Shown: positions 7,828 to 16,031, counted from the first letter of the stretch. The stretch is DNA of 27,291 nucleotides from an uncultured Porphyromonadaceae bacterium (GCA_902493335.1 CABUPJ010000047.1:1-27291), one strand, 5' to 3'. Program-made: numbers and translations. The notes: generated by a model from the sequence alone, not told the origin.

Positions 7828-9563
7828 AGCAATGTCAGTTTAAATTCTTCTGCAAATGCGGCGAATGCCTTGTTTTCTTTAAGCATATAGTTATAGACCT
7901 CGCGTTCGGTCCAGGTCATCGGCGAGGATTCGCCGGTGTTGATCTCGACAAGTATGTCGAAGTTATCGTTCTGAAGCCTGTCACGCATATAGCCGACGAT
8001 GTCGGGCATTGCGGGGCGGACGACGGCAGCCTGAATCTCGCTCTCGACCGTCATGACATAGCTGTCTCCGCCGATATGGCGCGGTTTGGCGGTGCGCATG
8101 GTGTTGATAATCACTTTGGCCGAAGGGTGCGACTGTATATATGACTCCCAGAAGGTATTGACCGTCTCGGGCGAATATGCCTGGGTGCGTTTCTCGCGGA
8201 CGACAGCCGAAGCCGCGTCGGCGTTGCCGGCGCCTTTGTCGGCGACGAGGCCGTGACGCAGCGAGATTTTCGGCAGAGGTATGCGCCCGGGCCTCACTGT
8301 AGGCGTAGCCGCGGCAGTCACGGCGGCTGCTTTGGTTTCTTTGGCTATATCAGTCTCTTTAGCTATATTAGCTATGTCAGCTGTATTAGCCGTATCAGCT
8401 TCTTTAGCTGCCTGATTGGTGACAATAGGTTTTAACCGCCCCTCTCCGTTGTCACCGTCACTGGGGGAGGGGCTGAATGATTGGCACAGTTTTATGAGCG
8501 TCAGCTCGACAAGAAACTGCTTGTTTGACGCTGCCCGATAGTTTAGATCTGCGTCGTTGCACAACGCCATGGCCCTGTAGAGAAACTGCGGGGGGCATTT
8601 GGCGGCCGTGGATGCCATCTCGGCCTTGACCTCGTCGGCGTCTTCGAGCAGACAGGCCGTGGCGGGATTCTGGGCCACCATGAGGTCGCGCAGATATTGC
8701 CCGAGACCGTTGACAAAGAAGAGCGAATCGAAGCCTCGCTCGCGTATCTCTTTATATATCAGCAGGGCCGCAGGCACATCGCCTTTGACGAAGGCGTCGA
8801 GCAGGCGGCCGTAGTAGCTGCGGTCGAGTATGTTGAGGTTGGCGATTGTCGACGCATAGGTGATATTGCCCTTAGACGAGGCCGCCACCTGATCGAAAAT
8901 CGACAGGGCGTCGCGCATGGCGCCGTCAGCCTTGCGGGCGATGACGTTGAGGGCCGCGCGCTCGGCGCTTATGCCCTCGCTGGCGGCGACAGACGCCAGA
9001 TGGTCGGCGATATCGTTGACCGTGATGCGGTTGAAGTCATATATCTGACAGCGCGACAGTATCGTCGGTATAATCTTGTGTTTCTCGGTTGTGGCAAGGA
9101 TGAAGATGACATACGACGGCGGCTCTTCGAGCGTCTTGAGGAAGGCGTTGAAGGCGGCAGACGAAAGCATGTGGACCTCATCGATGATGAAGACGCGGTA
9201 ACGGCCGTGTGTCGGCGGCATCTGCACCATCTCGATGACCTCGCGGATGTCGTCGATGCCGTTGTTAGAGGCGGCGTCGAGCTCGACGATATTCATCGAG
9301 CGTCCTTCGTTGAACGAGCGGCACGACTCACATTCGTTGCATGCCTCGCCGTCGGCAGTCGGGTTGGCGCAGTTGATTGTTTTGGCGAAAATACGCGCGC
9401 ACGAGGTCTTGCCTATGCCTCGCGAACCGCAGAAAAGATAGGCGTGAGCCAGGCGGTCGGTGGCGATGGCGTTTTTGAGAGTCCCCGTCAGCGCGCGCTG
9501 GCCGACGACCGACGAGAATGTCGTCGGACGATATTTACGTGCTGAGACTATATACTGTTCCAT
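7824..9563 (-). CDS. dnaX: DNA polymerase III subunit gamma/tau (clamp loader ATPase)
   Basis: ATPase of the clamp loader that places the sliding clamp on DNA. The ATG at 9563 gives the family start MEQYIVSARKYRPTTFSSVV; 88 upstream codons of open frame contain no family sequence and cross the promoter. Seen in order: Walker A GSRGIGKT (about 46-53), a four-cysteine zinc module (about Cys65, 75, 78, 81), Walker B VFIIDE (about 124-129), sensor ATTEKHK (about 158-164) and the SRC arginine-finger motif (about 180-182). A low-complexity linker made from eight 9-nt repeats (8337-8408) and a short C-terminal domain ending AFAAFAEEFKLTLL complete the 579 residues. No A-rich slippery heptamer like the E. 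coli frameshift site was seen. It is first in an operon with proB and proA. Confidence 0.96.
   Translation of the reverse strand: MEQYIVSARKYRPTTFSSVVGQRALTGTLKNAIATDRLAHAYLFCGSRGIGKTSCARIFAKTINCANPTADGEACNECESCRSFNEGRSMNIVELDAASNNGIDDIREVIEMVQMPPTHGRYRVFIIDEVHMLSSAAFNAFLKTLEEPPSYVIFILATTEKHKIIPTILSRCQIYDFNRITVNDIADHLASVAASEGISAERAALNVIARKADGAMRDALSIFDQVAASSKGNITYASTIANLNILDRSYYGRLLDAFVKGDVPAALLIYKEIRERGFDSLFFVNGLGQYLRDLMVAQNPATACLLEDADEVKAEMASTAAKCPPQFLYRAMALCNDADLNYRAASNKQFLVELTLIKLCQSFSPSPSDGDNGEGRLKPIVTNQAAKEADTANTADIANIAKETDIAKETKAAAVTAAATPTVRPGRIPLPKISLRHGLVADKGAGNADAASAVVREKRTQAYSPETVNTFWESYIQSHPSAKVIINTMRTAKPRHIGGDSYVMTVESEIQAAVVRPAMPDIVGYMRDRLQNDNFDILVEINTGESSPMTWTEREVYNYMLKENKAFAAFAEEFKLTLL
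8337..8408 (-). repeat. Eight tandem imperfect 9-nt repeats inside dnaX
   Basis: Read on the coding strand, the in-frame units are GCTAAAGAA, GCTGATACG, GCTAATACA, GCTGACATA, GCTAATATA, GCTAAAGAG, ACTGATATA and GCCAAAGAA. They encode an A-(D/N/K)-(T/I/E) tripeptide run in the linker between the ATPase part and the C-terminal domain. Because the unit length is a multiple of three, copy-number changes would keep the reading frame. Confidence 0.85.
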
Positions 9564-9568
9564 AATGG

Positions 9569-9600
9569 CAAAGATAGTCAACATGCGACAAATAACGAAA
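9569..9600 (-). promoter_or_regulatory. Promoter of dnaX-proB-proA
   Basis: On the minus strand TTTC (9600-9597), a 20-nt spacer and TATCTTTG (9576-9569) fit the Bacteroidetes consensus with one mismatch in the upstream box. The -7 box ends only 5 nt before the dnaX ATG at 9563, implying a leaderless or nearly leaderless transcript. Confidence 0.6.
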
Positions 9601-9634
9601 CCGCGCCGACAAAAAATTTCACTTTTAAAAACAA

Positions 9635-9662
9635 AAGCCGCGCCTGAGTACAGGCGCGGCTT
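9635..9662 (-). terminator. Rho-independent terminator after the SIMPL gene
   Basis: Perfect 12-bp stem AAGCCGCGCCTG/CAGGCGCGGCTT with a 4-nt loop, followed in the direction of transcription by a T-rich run (TTGTTTTTAAAA). It sits 22 nt after the stop of the SIMPL gene and ends the operon before the dnaX promoter. Confidence 0.9.
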
Positions 9663-9684
9663 CTGCATATACGTAATAGCGGTG

Positions 9685-10389
9685 TCAGTCTTCGAGGTAG
9701 TAGTCGATGTAGGTGACGATGCGGATGTTTTTGATATAGGGTGTATACTGGTCGCGGTCGGTGATCGAGAACTGACCCTGTGTGGCAGTCTTGATTTTGC
9801 CGAGACGGCTGTCTGAGTCGGCGGCAAATTTGTTGGCGGCCTCGCGGGCGTTGCGTGTGGCCTCGGCTATCATCTCGGGTTTGATGGAGTTGAGGTCGGT
9901 ATACTCATAAGTGGTCTGATACTCGTAGTCTTCGGCCACGGCAATACCCTGTTTGAGCAGCTGGGTCTGGGCCTCGATGAGTTTTCTGATCTTGTCGACC
10001 TTCGACGAGGTGACGACGATGACATTCGTGACGTTGTAGCGATAGCGGACGTTCTCGCTCGAATAGTTGTTGGCCATGCGGTCGTTGACGGCGGGCGGAT
10101 TGACAGATATCTCGCTGTCTTCGATGCCGTTGTCCTTGAGAAACGCAAGAATGGCGTCGTTATTGCGCTGTATCTTGTCATATATGGCCGGGAGTTCGTT
10201 ACCCATTTCCTTGGTGACGATAGGCCAGGTCACTTTGTTTGCCATGACTTCTTTCTCGCATAGGCCGCGGACTGTGACGGCGCGGTCGCGGTGGCTGAAA
10301 CCGTCGATGCCGGCCTTGAGACACAGACCGAGCACGACAATGGCTACGGCGACCAGCAATGAAGGTATAAATCCTGAAATTTTATTCAT
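9685..10389 (-). CDS. SIMPL-domain protein, membrane-anchored
   Basis: The start is placed at the ATG 10389 (MNKISGFIPS); a TTG two codons upstream is possible but less likely. The 234-residue product has one N-terminal hydrophobic segment (about residues 6-27, PSLLVAVAIVVLGLCLKAG). A SIMPL (DUF541) domain follows: it begins AVTVRGLCEKEV, contains the SVNPPAVNDR and TNVIVVTSSKVDKIRKL segments and an EATRNAREAANKFAADS helix, and ends IVTYIDYYLED. The family includes periplasmic proteins of poorly defined, possibly stress-related function. It lies 29 nt after the hydrolase gene and is the last gene before the strong terminator, so it is probably co-transcribed with it; a role in glycan use is not shown. 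Confidence 0.85.
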   Translation of the reverse strand: MNKISGFIPSLLVAVAIVVLGLCLKAGIDGFSHRDRAVTVRGLCEKEVMANKVTWPIVTKEMGNELPAIYDKIQRNNDAILAFLKDNGIEDSEISVNPPAVNDRMANNYSSENVRYRYNVTNVIVVTSSKVDKIRKLIEAQTQLLKQGIAVAEDYEYQTTYEYTDLNSIKPEMIAEATRNAREAANKFAADSDSRLGKIKTATQGQFSITDRDQYTPYIKNIRIVTYIDYYLED

Positions 10390-10418
10390 TTCCAAATCAA
10401 ATTAAAAAACATATATGG

Positions 10419-13040
10419 TTATTTAACCCATTTGAGAGCCGAAGTGTTCTCGCCGGTGACTCTGATGACATAGACGCCGGCAGGCAGGGCCGCGAGCGAC
10501 ACTGTCGCGCCGGGATTGCTCACAGCCTTCACGAGAGCGCCTGACGCAGCGAATACCTCGACGCTTGCGGCATGACCGGCAATATGCAGAGTGGCGTCGG
10601 CGTCGACGTATGTCCTGCCGCCGTCAGCCACGATGTCACCCACGCCTGCCGTCGATGAATAGACGAAGGCGACGGGCTCGCAATAGGGTGTATACTGCAC
10701 AGCGCTCGATGTCGTGAGGTAATATGAGCCGCGGGCACGGAGATAATATGTCTTGCCGTCGACCAGAGGCTTGCTGCTGAGTTTCATTTCGCCGAGAGCT
10801 TTGCCTTTGACTCCGAAACCGTCGATAGTCATCGTTGCGCTCGAGCGGGCCGGGAATGTCTCTGAGGCGCTGAGATATACCGTTACGTGGCTCATGCCGT
10901 CCCAGGGAGCGATCTCGACTATGTCGTCACAGTGGAGGGTGAGATTCTGCGATGCCGGATTGACGAAGACCGGAGCCGCATAGTCGCTGCGGTCGAGAGT
11001 GCTGAAAGCGACAGCGTCAGAAGCTGATTCGACGCCCTCGTGCGATGCCACGACACGAGCATAATATGTGCGGCCGCTCATTAGGGTCAGGGCGGGCAGT
11101 GTCAGCTTGTCCGAAGGGGTTTCGGCGCTATACACCACGTCTTTAAACTGACTGTCGCGGCCGATCTCGAGGCGATAGCTGCTGCCATCGACAGCTTTGG
11201 TCCAGGTGAACGTCGGCGTGAGCGAAAGGCCTGTGGCGTTGGCGTCGGGAGATGTCATCATCACTCTGCCGGCGACAAACGAACGTGCGTCAGACATCGT
11301 CTGCGGAGCATTGGCCCGATAGGATGCGACGCGCCAGTAATATGTGCCGCCGTCAACAATGCCGGGTATCGATGTCGACGACGCCCGGGGCTCTCTGGTT
11401 TCAATCCAGCCGATGATGTCGCTGAACGCGTTGTCGCGGGCGACTTCGACGACATAACGGCCTGCATCACCGGTCCAGGTGAAGTCGAAAAGATCGAGCG
11501 CCGTCTGGCCGTCGGCGGGATAAGTCAGAACGGCCGGCTGCGATGTGCCGGCAACGGCTCCGGCGAACAGAGGCGAATATTCGTTGCCGTAACGGTCGTA
11601 GACGGCCACAGCCCAGCGGTAGCCGCTTGTCTTGTCTGACGGTATGTCATAGCTGTTGGTGTAGCTTATGCCGTCGAGATATTCGCGGCGGCAGTCAAAT
11701 TTCTCGTCAGCCATCGATTCGGGCACGGCGTAGACTGTATAACGCATGCCTTCGACTGCATCCCAGCGCAGAGTCTTGCCGTCGACGCGTACATTGGCGG
11801 TCATGACGGGTTTGATTTCATTGTTCCACGGACGCAGGGGCGTGAGCACCTTGTTCTGGAAGACAGCAAAGGCCATATTGTCGCCGAACGTACGGCGCGC
11901 GCCTTCGTATGTCTCATAGTTATTGACCCATTTGTCATACTGGAAGAAAGCGCTGCCGCCCTGGTCGAGATGCGATGTGGCGCGCATGATTTCGACCTCG
12001 TCGACGAAAGTCTGGGTGCTGTATGTCTTGCCGATATCAGATATGTCTGTCGAGAGGTAGAAATGGCGCTCGAACTTATCGGCGGCGCGCTGCCACCAGG
12101 GGACAAGCTCCTCAAACTGTGCGCCGGGCCAGTAGATCTGCGGTGAGATAAAGTCGAGCGATTTCTCGTTAAGCCATGTAAGAGGATCGGCATGAATGTT
12201 TTTGTACTGCCAGTCGCCTTTTATATAGGGCAGGCCATACTTTTCTTCCGTATCTTCGGGACATGCGACACCGGCGGGAGCGATGCCGAAGACCACATAT
12301 GGCTTCAGCTCCTTGATTTCCTTATTCACGCGGGCGACCAGTTTATTGACGTTTTCGCGTCGCCAGGCAGCCTGATCGAGTTCGCCGCCGGCAGCCTTGT
12401 AGGCCTGATATTGGGCCGCATCGAGGTTTTCGGGCGTCGTGTTGGTATAGAAATAGTCGTCGAAGACCAGACCGTCGACATCATAGTTGGCGACAATCTC
12501 CTTGCAGACGTCGACGATGCGCTGCTGGACTTCGGGCAGTGCGGGATTGAGAATAGCCTCCTTGGGCTGCTCGAGAAGCCAGTCGGGATGAGAATTCTCG
12601 TAGCTCAGAGGATCGCTGCCATGGCCGTATTCCTGCCGGTAGCGGAAGGGATTGACCCAGGCATAGACCTCGATGCCGTTGCGGTGGGCGCAGTCGACGA
12701 GGAAACCGAAGACGTCATACGCAGGTTCGACGCCGTAGGCCGTGCTGACGGTGCTTGACCACGGCTCATACTGCGATTTATAGGTCGTGCCGCAGTTGAC
12801 ACGTGCATGATAGTATACAGCGTTGATATTCTGAGCCTTGAACTTTTTCATGCGGTTTTCGAGAATCGACTTCGTCGACGCTTCGTTGGCAGAGGTCACT
12901 GCACCCGAAGGCCAGTTGTTGCGGAGGAAAGGAGTCATGTAGACAGCCCTGTGCTCGCGCGAATGCTCCTTGGCGACGGCTGCATCAGGAATCATGACTA
13001 CGGCTGCGGCGCATAAGGCCGCGCATATTTTCTTGATCAT
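10419..13040 (-). CDS. Secreted GHL10-family glycoside hydrolase with FN3-like domains and a T9SS-type C-terminal tail
   Basis: 873 residues. A signal peptide (about 1-23, ending AVA) is followed by a GHL10 (DUF187) catalytic domain from about residue 30 to 375: HRAVYMTPF, NINAVYYHARVN, IEVYAWVNPFRYR, ILNPALPEVQQRIVDVCKEI, the signature VDGLVFDDYFY (about 187-197, probably holding the active-site acids) and FISPQIYWPG. About four FN3/Ig-like modules follow (about 395-790; TYYWRVASYRA and TYYARVVAS are typical edges). The end, VEVFAASGALVKAV...LPAGVYVIRVTG...KWVK, matches type IX secretion sorting domains. The E. coli family member DigH (YddW) cleaves peptide-free peptidoglycan glycan, so a related substrate is plausible. 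It lies downstream of the SusC/D lipoprotein genes and is separated from them by a hairpin at 13078-13120. Confidence 0.88.
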   Translation of the reverse strand: MIKKICAALCAAAVVMIPDAAVAKEHSREHRAVYMTPFLRNNWPSGAVTSANEASTKSILENRMKKFKAQNINAVYYHARVNCGTTYKSQYEPWSSTVSTAYGVEPAYDVFGFLVDCAHRNGIEVYAWVNPFRYRQEYGHGSDPLSYENSHPDWLLEQPKEAILNPALPEVQQRIVDVCKEIVANYDVDGLVFDDYFYTNTTPENLDAAQYQAYKAAGGELDQAAWRRENVNKLVARVNKEIKELKPYVVFGIAPAGVACPEDTEEKYGLPYIKGDWQYKNIHADPLTWLNEKSLDFISPQIYWPGAQFEELVPWWQRAADKFERHFYLSTDISDIGKTYSTQTFVDEVEIMRATSHLDQGGSAFFQYDKWVNNYETYEGARRTFGDNMAFAVFQNKVLTPLRPWNNEIKPVMTANVRVDGKTLRWDAVEGMRYTVYAVPESMADEKFDCRREYLDGISYTNSYDIPSDKTSGYRWAVAVYDRYGNEYSPLFAGAVAGTSQPAVLTYPADGQTALDLFDFTWTGDAGRYVVEVARDNAFSDIIGWIETREPRASSTSIPGIVDGGTYYWRVASYRANAPQTMSDARSFVAGRVMMTSPDANATGLSLTPTFTWTKAVDGSSYRLEIGRDSQFKDVVYSAETPSDKLTLPALTLMSGRTYYARVVASHEGVESASDAVAFSTLDRSDYAAPVFVNPASQNLTLHCDDIVEIAPWDGMSHVTVYLSASETFPARSSATMTIDGFGVKGKALGEMKLSSKPLVDGKTYYLRARGSYYLTTSSAVQYTPYCEPVAFVYSSTAGVGDIVADGGRTYVDADATLHIAGHAASVEVFAASGALVKAVSNPGATVSLAALPAGVYVIRVTGENTSALKWVK

Positions 13041-13068
13041 TTCGTGTTATGGTGTTAGAGTGTGTTTT

Positions 13069-13076
13069 AAAAGCTA
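13069..13076 (-). promoter_or_regulatory. Possible -7 element before the hydrolase gene
   Basis: TAGCTTTT on the minus strand matches TAnnTTTG at seven of eight positions and lies 28 nt upstream of the ATG at 13040. The same bases form the tail of the preceding hairpin, and no clear TTTG box is present, so this is weak. Confidence 0.25.
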
Positions 13077-13077
13077 C

Positions 13078-13120
13078 TGAGGCAGCCTCTACATATAACT
13101 TTATATGCAAGGCTGCCTCA
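13078..13120 (-). terminator. Two-tier hairpin between the PKD lipoprotein and hydrolase genes
   Basis: An outer perfect 11-bp stem (TGAGGCAGCCT/AGGCTGCCTCA) encloses an inner 7-bp stem (CATATAA/TTATATG). It is followed on the minus strand by GTAGCTTTTAAAA, a short T stretch. It lies 30 nt after the stop of the upstream gene. It is likely a partial terminator, or a stabilising/processing structure that lowers hydrolase expression relative to the binding and transport genes. Confidence 0.65.
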
Positions 13121-13150
13121 GGTATTTCAGGTATGACCCTTAGCAGAGGA

Positions 13151-14884
13151 TCAGAAGAGTTTGGTCTTGTTGGGGTTGAGCACTATACCTGTGCCGAGGT
13201 CGCTTGTCTCGCCATAGTTAGAGACTTTCTGTGTAGCGGGATCATAGACAACGATACCCGCGTGAACACCGTTGGCGTCAGCTCCGACGGGACGGTAGCA
13301 GAAGTATACCTTGCCGCTTTCAGAATCGACGGCAAACTGGGTTGTGTAGACGCCCTCAGAGTCGGTCGAGTTGATAGGATCGGCATCCATGGCGATATAC
13401 TTGGTAATCTCCTTGTCTGTGACAGTAGCGCCAATAGCGGGAAGCGGGCACTCGATAAAGCCGGGATTAGGCACGACACGCCAGCCGAAGAGGCGGTTGT
13501 GTGCTTCGTCGATAGCGAAAGTCGAGAGGCGCACGTTTTCAAGCACAATGGGTGCGGGCAACTGTGCCTTTTCGGCATCTTTCTGCGTAGGATAAATATC
13601 CGAATCTTTAAAACGGAAGATACCGATACCGTTGAAGCTCTTGCCTACCCACCAGTAACCGGCCTTGTCGCGGCAGATGCCGTTGGTGATGGCACCGTAG
13701 CTGATGCCGCGGCCATAGTAGGGAACCAGATTGTTGACCATGACATAGCTTGCACGGTTGTTGTCAGAGTTTTTGCCTTCGACTTCACCGCGGGCTGTAA
13801 GAGCTACGCTCGAGAAACCTGTGTTACGGTCAGAGTAATAGAGGTTGCCGTTGTAAGCCATACCTCTGAAGGGGTCGTTGAATGCAGCACCGCCGACGTT
13901 GGTGATGACAGTGTTTACGCCCGAGCCGTCGGGACGCATGGCTGTGATCTTACCGTCACCGAGCACACCGTCTTCGTCGTTGATATAGTAATACTGCTTG
14001 CCTGCGTCAAGGATATAAATCCAGCCTGCGTTTGTGGTTTCGCCTTCGTCGTTAGTTTCAGGCACGTCGGCATAGACGAGGTTGAAGACAGTCGAACCGG
14101 CGGGAACACCCATGTCGAAAGGCAGTACTTTTGTACCGGCAGGGACATTGTCGATAATCTTGAGGGCCTTGATGTTGCCGCCACGCTGTGCGTAGTAAAG
14201 AGTGGGAGCAGGCTCGCTGCAGCCGACCTGAACATTGAGGTAGGCGGGATCGAGCTGACGGTTTTCGCCGTCGACATCAAACCAGGCTTTGATATCCACA
14301 CGCTGCGAACCGATGTTCTTGAATTTGACGGGTTCGGGATAGTCTACAGAACCGTCGGCATTTGCATAACCGATGAAAGATGTCACAGGATTACCGGCAG
14401 CATCGACTGTTCCTTCGGGGAATGTCCATTCATATTTGACACGGAGATTCTCGGGGTTGGGGAGTTCGAGAGCAAAGGTAAGTTCTGTGTTGTCGAACTC
14501 GACGACATCAGTGCTCTGGGTATCGATAGACAGTACGGGCACGATGTCGAAAATCATAAGGGGATATGTCTTCTTGCCCACACCGTCGAGAGTCAGGGTG
14601 ACATCATAGATGCCGGCTTTCTCAAACTTGTGAGTCGGGTTGACCTCGCTTGAAGTCGTGCCGTCGCCGAAATCCCAGACAAAGTTGCCTGACTTCGCAG
14701 AAGTGTTGTTGAACTGTATCGTTGACACGACATAAAAGTCGAGCGTATACTCATCGCCGTCGACATTATATGTGAAGTCAACGTCGGGATTCGGGAAGAT
14801 GTGCTGGTCCGGATCTTTGTCGACGCAGGCGGTTGTCGCCAATAAGGCGACACCGGCTACGACTAATTTATTGATAAATTTCAT
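13151..14884 (-). CDS. Surface lipoprotein with PKD domain and propeller-like C-terminal region
   Basis: 577 residues. The lipoprotein signal has Cys20 (LLATTAC) followed by the acidic VDKDPD, which resembles the Bacteroidetes surface-export signal. A PKD/Ig-like domain occupies about 35-110 (FVWDFGDGTTS near 68-78, HKFEKAGIYDVTLTLDG). The remainder, from about 200, is a series of short beta segments with patterns such as GWIYILDAGKQYYYIND, RGMAYNGNLYYSDRN and TFAIDEAHNRLFGWR, suggesting a beta-propeller-like binding module. No catalytic motif was found. It sits 21 nt after the SusE-position gene and likely captures glycan at the surface for the SusC/SusD pair. A long open frame on the opposite strand here is a coding shadow. 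Confidence 0.8.
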   Translation of the reverse strand: MKFINKLVVAGVALLATTACVDKDPDQHIFPNPDVDFTYNVDGDEYTLDFYVVSTIQFNNTSAKSGNFVWDFGDGTTSSEVNPTHKFEKAGIYDVTLTLDGVGKKTYPLMIFDIVPVLSIDTQSTDVVEFDNTELTFALELPNPENLRVKYEWTFPEGTVDAAGNPVTSFIGYANADGSVDYPEPVKFKNIGSQRVDIKAWFDVDGENRQLDPAYLNVQVGCSEPAPTLYYAQRGGNIKALKIIDNVPAGTKVLPFDMGVPAGSTVFNLVYADVPETNDEGETTNAGWIYILDAGKQYYYINDEDGVLGDGKITAMRPDGSGVNTVITNVGGAAFNDPFRGMAYNGNLYYSDRNTGFSSVALTARGEVEGKNSDNNRASYVMVNNLVPYYGRGISYGAITNGICRDKAGYWWVGKSFNGIGIFRFKDSDIYPTQKDAEKAQLPAPIVLENVRLSTFAIDEAHNRLFGWRVVPNPGFIECPLPAIGATVTDKEITKYIAMDADPINSTDSEGVYTTQFAVDSESGKVYFCYRPVGADANGVHAGIVVYDPATQKVSNYGETSDLGTGIVLNPNKTKLF

Positions 14885-14905
14885 ATTAAGGTCGAATTGT
14901 GATGA

Positions 14906-15991
14906 TTAGTTAATAGAGATTTCGCGAACGTCGGCTGCGATGCCCTCGTTGCCGTCCGTGTCATAGACACGATACTGGGCCTTGAGAGTATATTTGCGGC
15001 TGAAGTCGACTTTATAGCAGCTGTTGGCCGAGTCATAAATCCAGTCCTGGAAAGGAATGTTCTCGATAAGAGTCTTGAACTTGGGCAGCCATTCGGTGCG
15101 TACGCTCGACACGATTGAACCCGAGTTGTCGTCATAACGGCAGAACACCCATTCTGCTGACTTGTAGACAGGATAGATAAACTGACCCTCAGAGGGAGTG
15201 TAGTCCTTGGCAACCTCGTTATAGATGGTCTTGGGCTTCTCGGGATCGGTGTTATCATAGGTAATGTAATAGTAACCTACGATAGCGTCGTCGCTGGCTT
15301 CGGTTGTCGAGAACCAGAGGTCGCTCTTCTCAGATGTACCTCCATCGTCCTTGGTAGTATCGATTTCGGGAAGACCCACAGCTTTAAACTGGTCGTTTGT
15401 AAAGTTGTAGTTGAGGTAAACCGCACGAAGAGCCGTATAATAAGAGGGAGCCGAGCTTTCGTTTGTGAGATAGCCTATCACGGTATTCTTGAAATTATCT
15501 GCGAAACCCTGCGGATAATAAGAATCAAAAAGTTTCTGATCCCACGCAGTGGCATCGACCCATGCTACAGGAGCAAGTGTGCGCGAGACGCCTACCTGAC
15601 CGTTGAGCAGATATTCGTGACCGTTGAATTCAGCGGCAGAATGAGGATATTCGGCCATGGCCTGATATGTACGCATCGTGTCGTTGAGTGTCACCGACGA
15701 CGTATAGTTGAGCGACGAACCGCCGAGCTTGGCGCTGACAGCTGCGACATCCTCGCGTGCGATGAGATACCACACTTCGCTGCGCTCGGGTGTACGACCG
15801 GGCTCTACTGTATATTTGCCGAGGAAAGTAAAGCTCTCACCGGCCTTGCAGACAGTCGAACCGACCTCCCAGTAACATGTCGGGACAGGCTGACCGATTT
15901 CTGCCATGTCGGGAATGAGGTCGTGGTTGGCGCAAGAACTTACGGCAAGCGCTCCGACTGCAATGATTCCCAGTTTATATTTTAAGTTCAT
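14906..15991 (-). CDS. SusE-position lipoprotein
   Basis: 361 residues from the ATG at 15991 (MNLKYKLGIIAVGALAVSSC). An ATG at 16000 would add three residues, and a TTG at 16003 is less likely. Lipobox Cys20 is in VSSC. The mature protein is beta-rich with many aromatic residues and no motif I can assign. Its place, 40 nt after susD and 21 nt before the PKD lipoprotein, is where SusE/SusF-type glycan-binding lipoproteins are encoded in polysaccharide-utilisation loci. A surface glycan-binding role is therefore inferred from context, not from sequence similarity I can see. Confidence 0.7.
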   Translation of the reverse strand: MNLKYKLGIIAVGALAVSSCANHDLIPDMAEIGQPVPTCYWEVGSTVCKAGESFTFLGKYTVEPGRTPERSEVWYLIAREDVAAVSAKLGGSSLNYTSSVTLNDTMRTYQAMAEYPHSAAEFNGHEYLLNGQVGVSRTLAPVAWVDATAWDQKLFDSYYPQGFADNFKNTVIGYLTNESSAPSYYTALRAVYLNYNFTNDQFKAVGLPEIDTTKDDGGTSEKSDLWFSTTEASDDAIVGYYYITYDNTDPEKPKTIYNEVAKDYTPSEGQFIYPVYKSAEWVFCRYDDNSGSIVSSVRTEWLPKFKTLIENIPFQDWIYDSANSCYKVDFSRKYTLKAQYRVYDTDGNEGIAADVREISIN

Positions 15992-16031
15992 AGATATCAT
16001 CAATTTTGAAGGTTATTCTATTTGTCTGTTA

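Noticed and set aside
8435..8480. Programmed frameshift site in dnaX
   Set aside because: No slippery heptamer of the A-AAA-AAG type in the right frame near the structure, and the reading frame continues normally to the C-terminal domain.
9564..9827. N-terminal extension of DnaX by 88 codons
   Set aside because: It would span the promoter and the upstream terminator and overlap the SIMPL gene; the family start is MEQYIVSARKYRP at 9563.
13049..14653. 534-codon open frame on the plus strand opposite the PKD lipoprotein gene
   Set aside because: It has no signal peptide or domain I recognise, and its Cys/Val/Asp-rich composition is typical of a reverse-strand shadow. The minus-strand gene has a lipobox, PKD motif and operon context.
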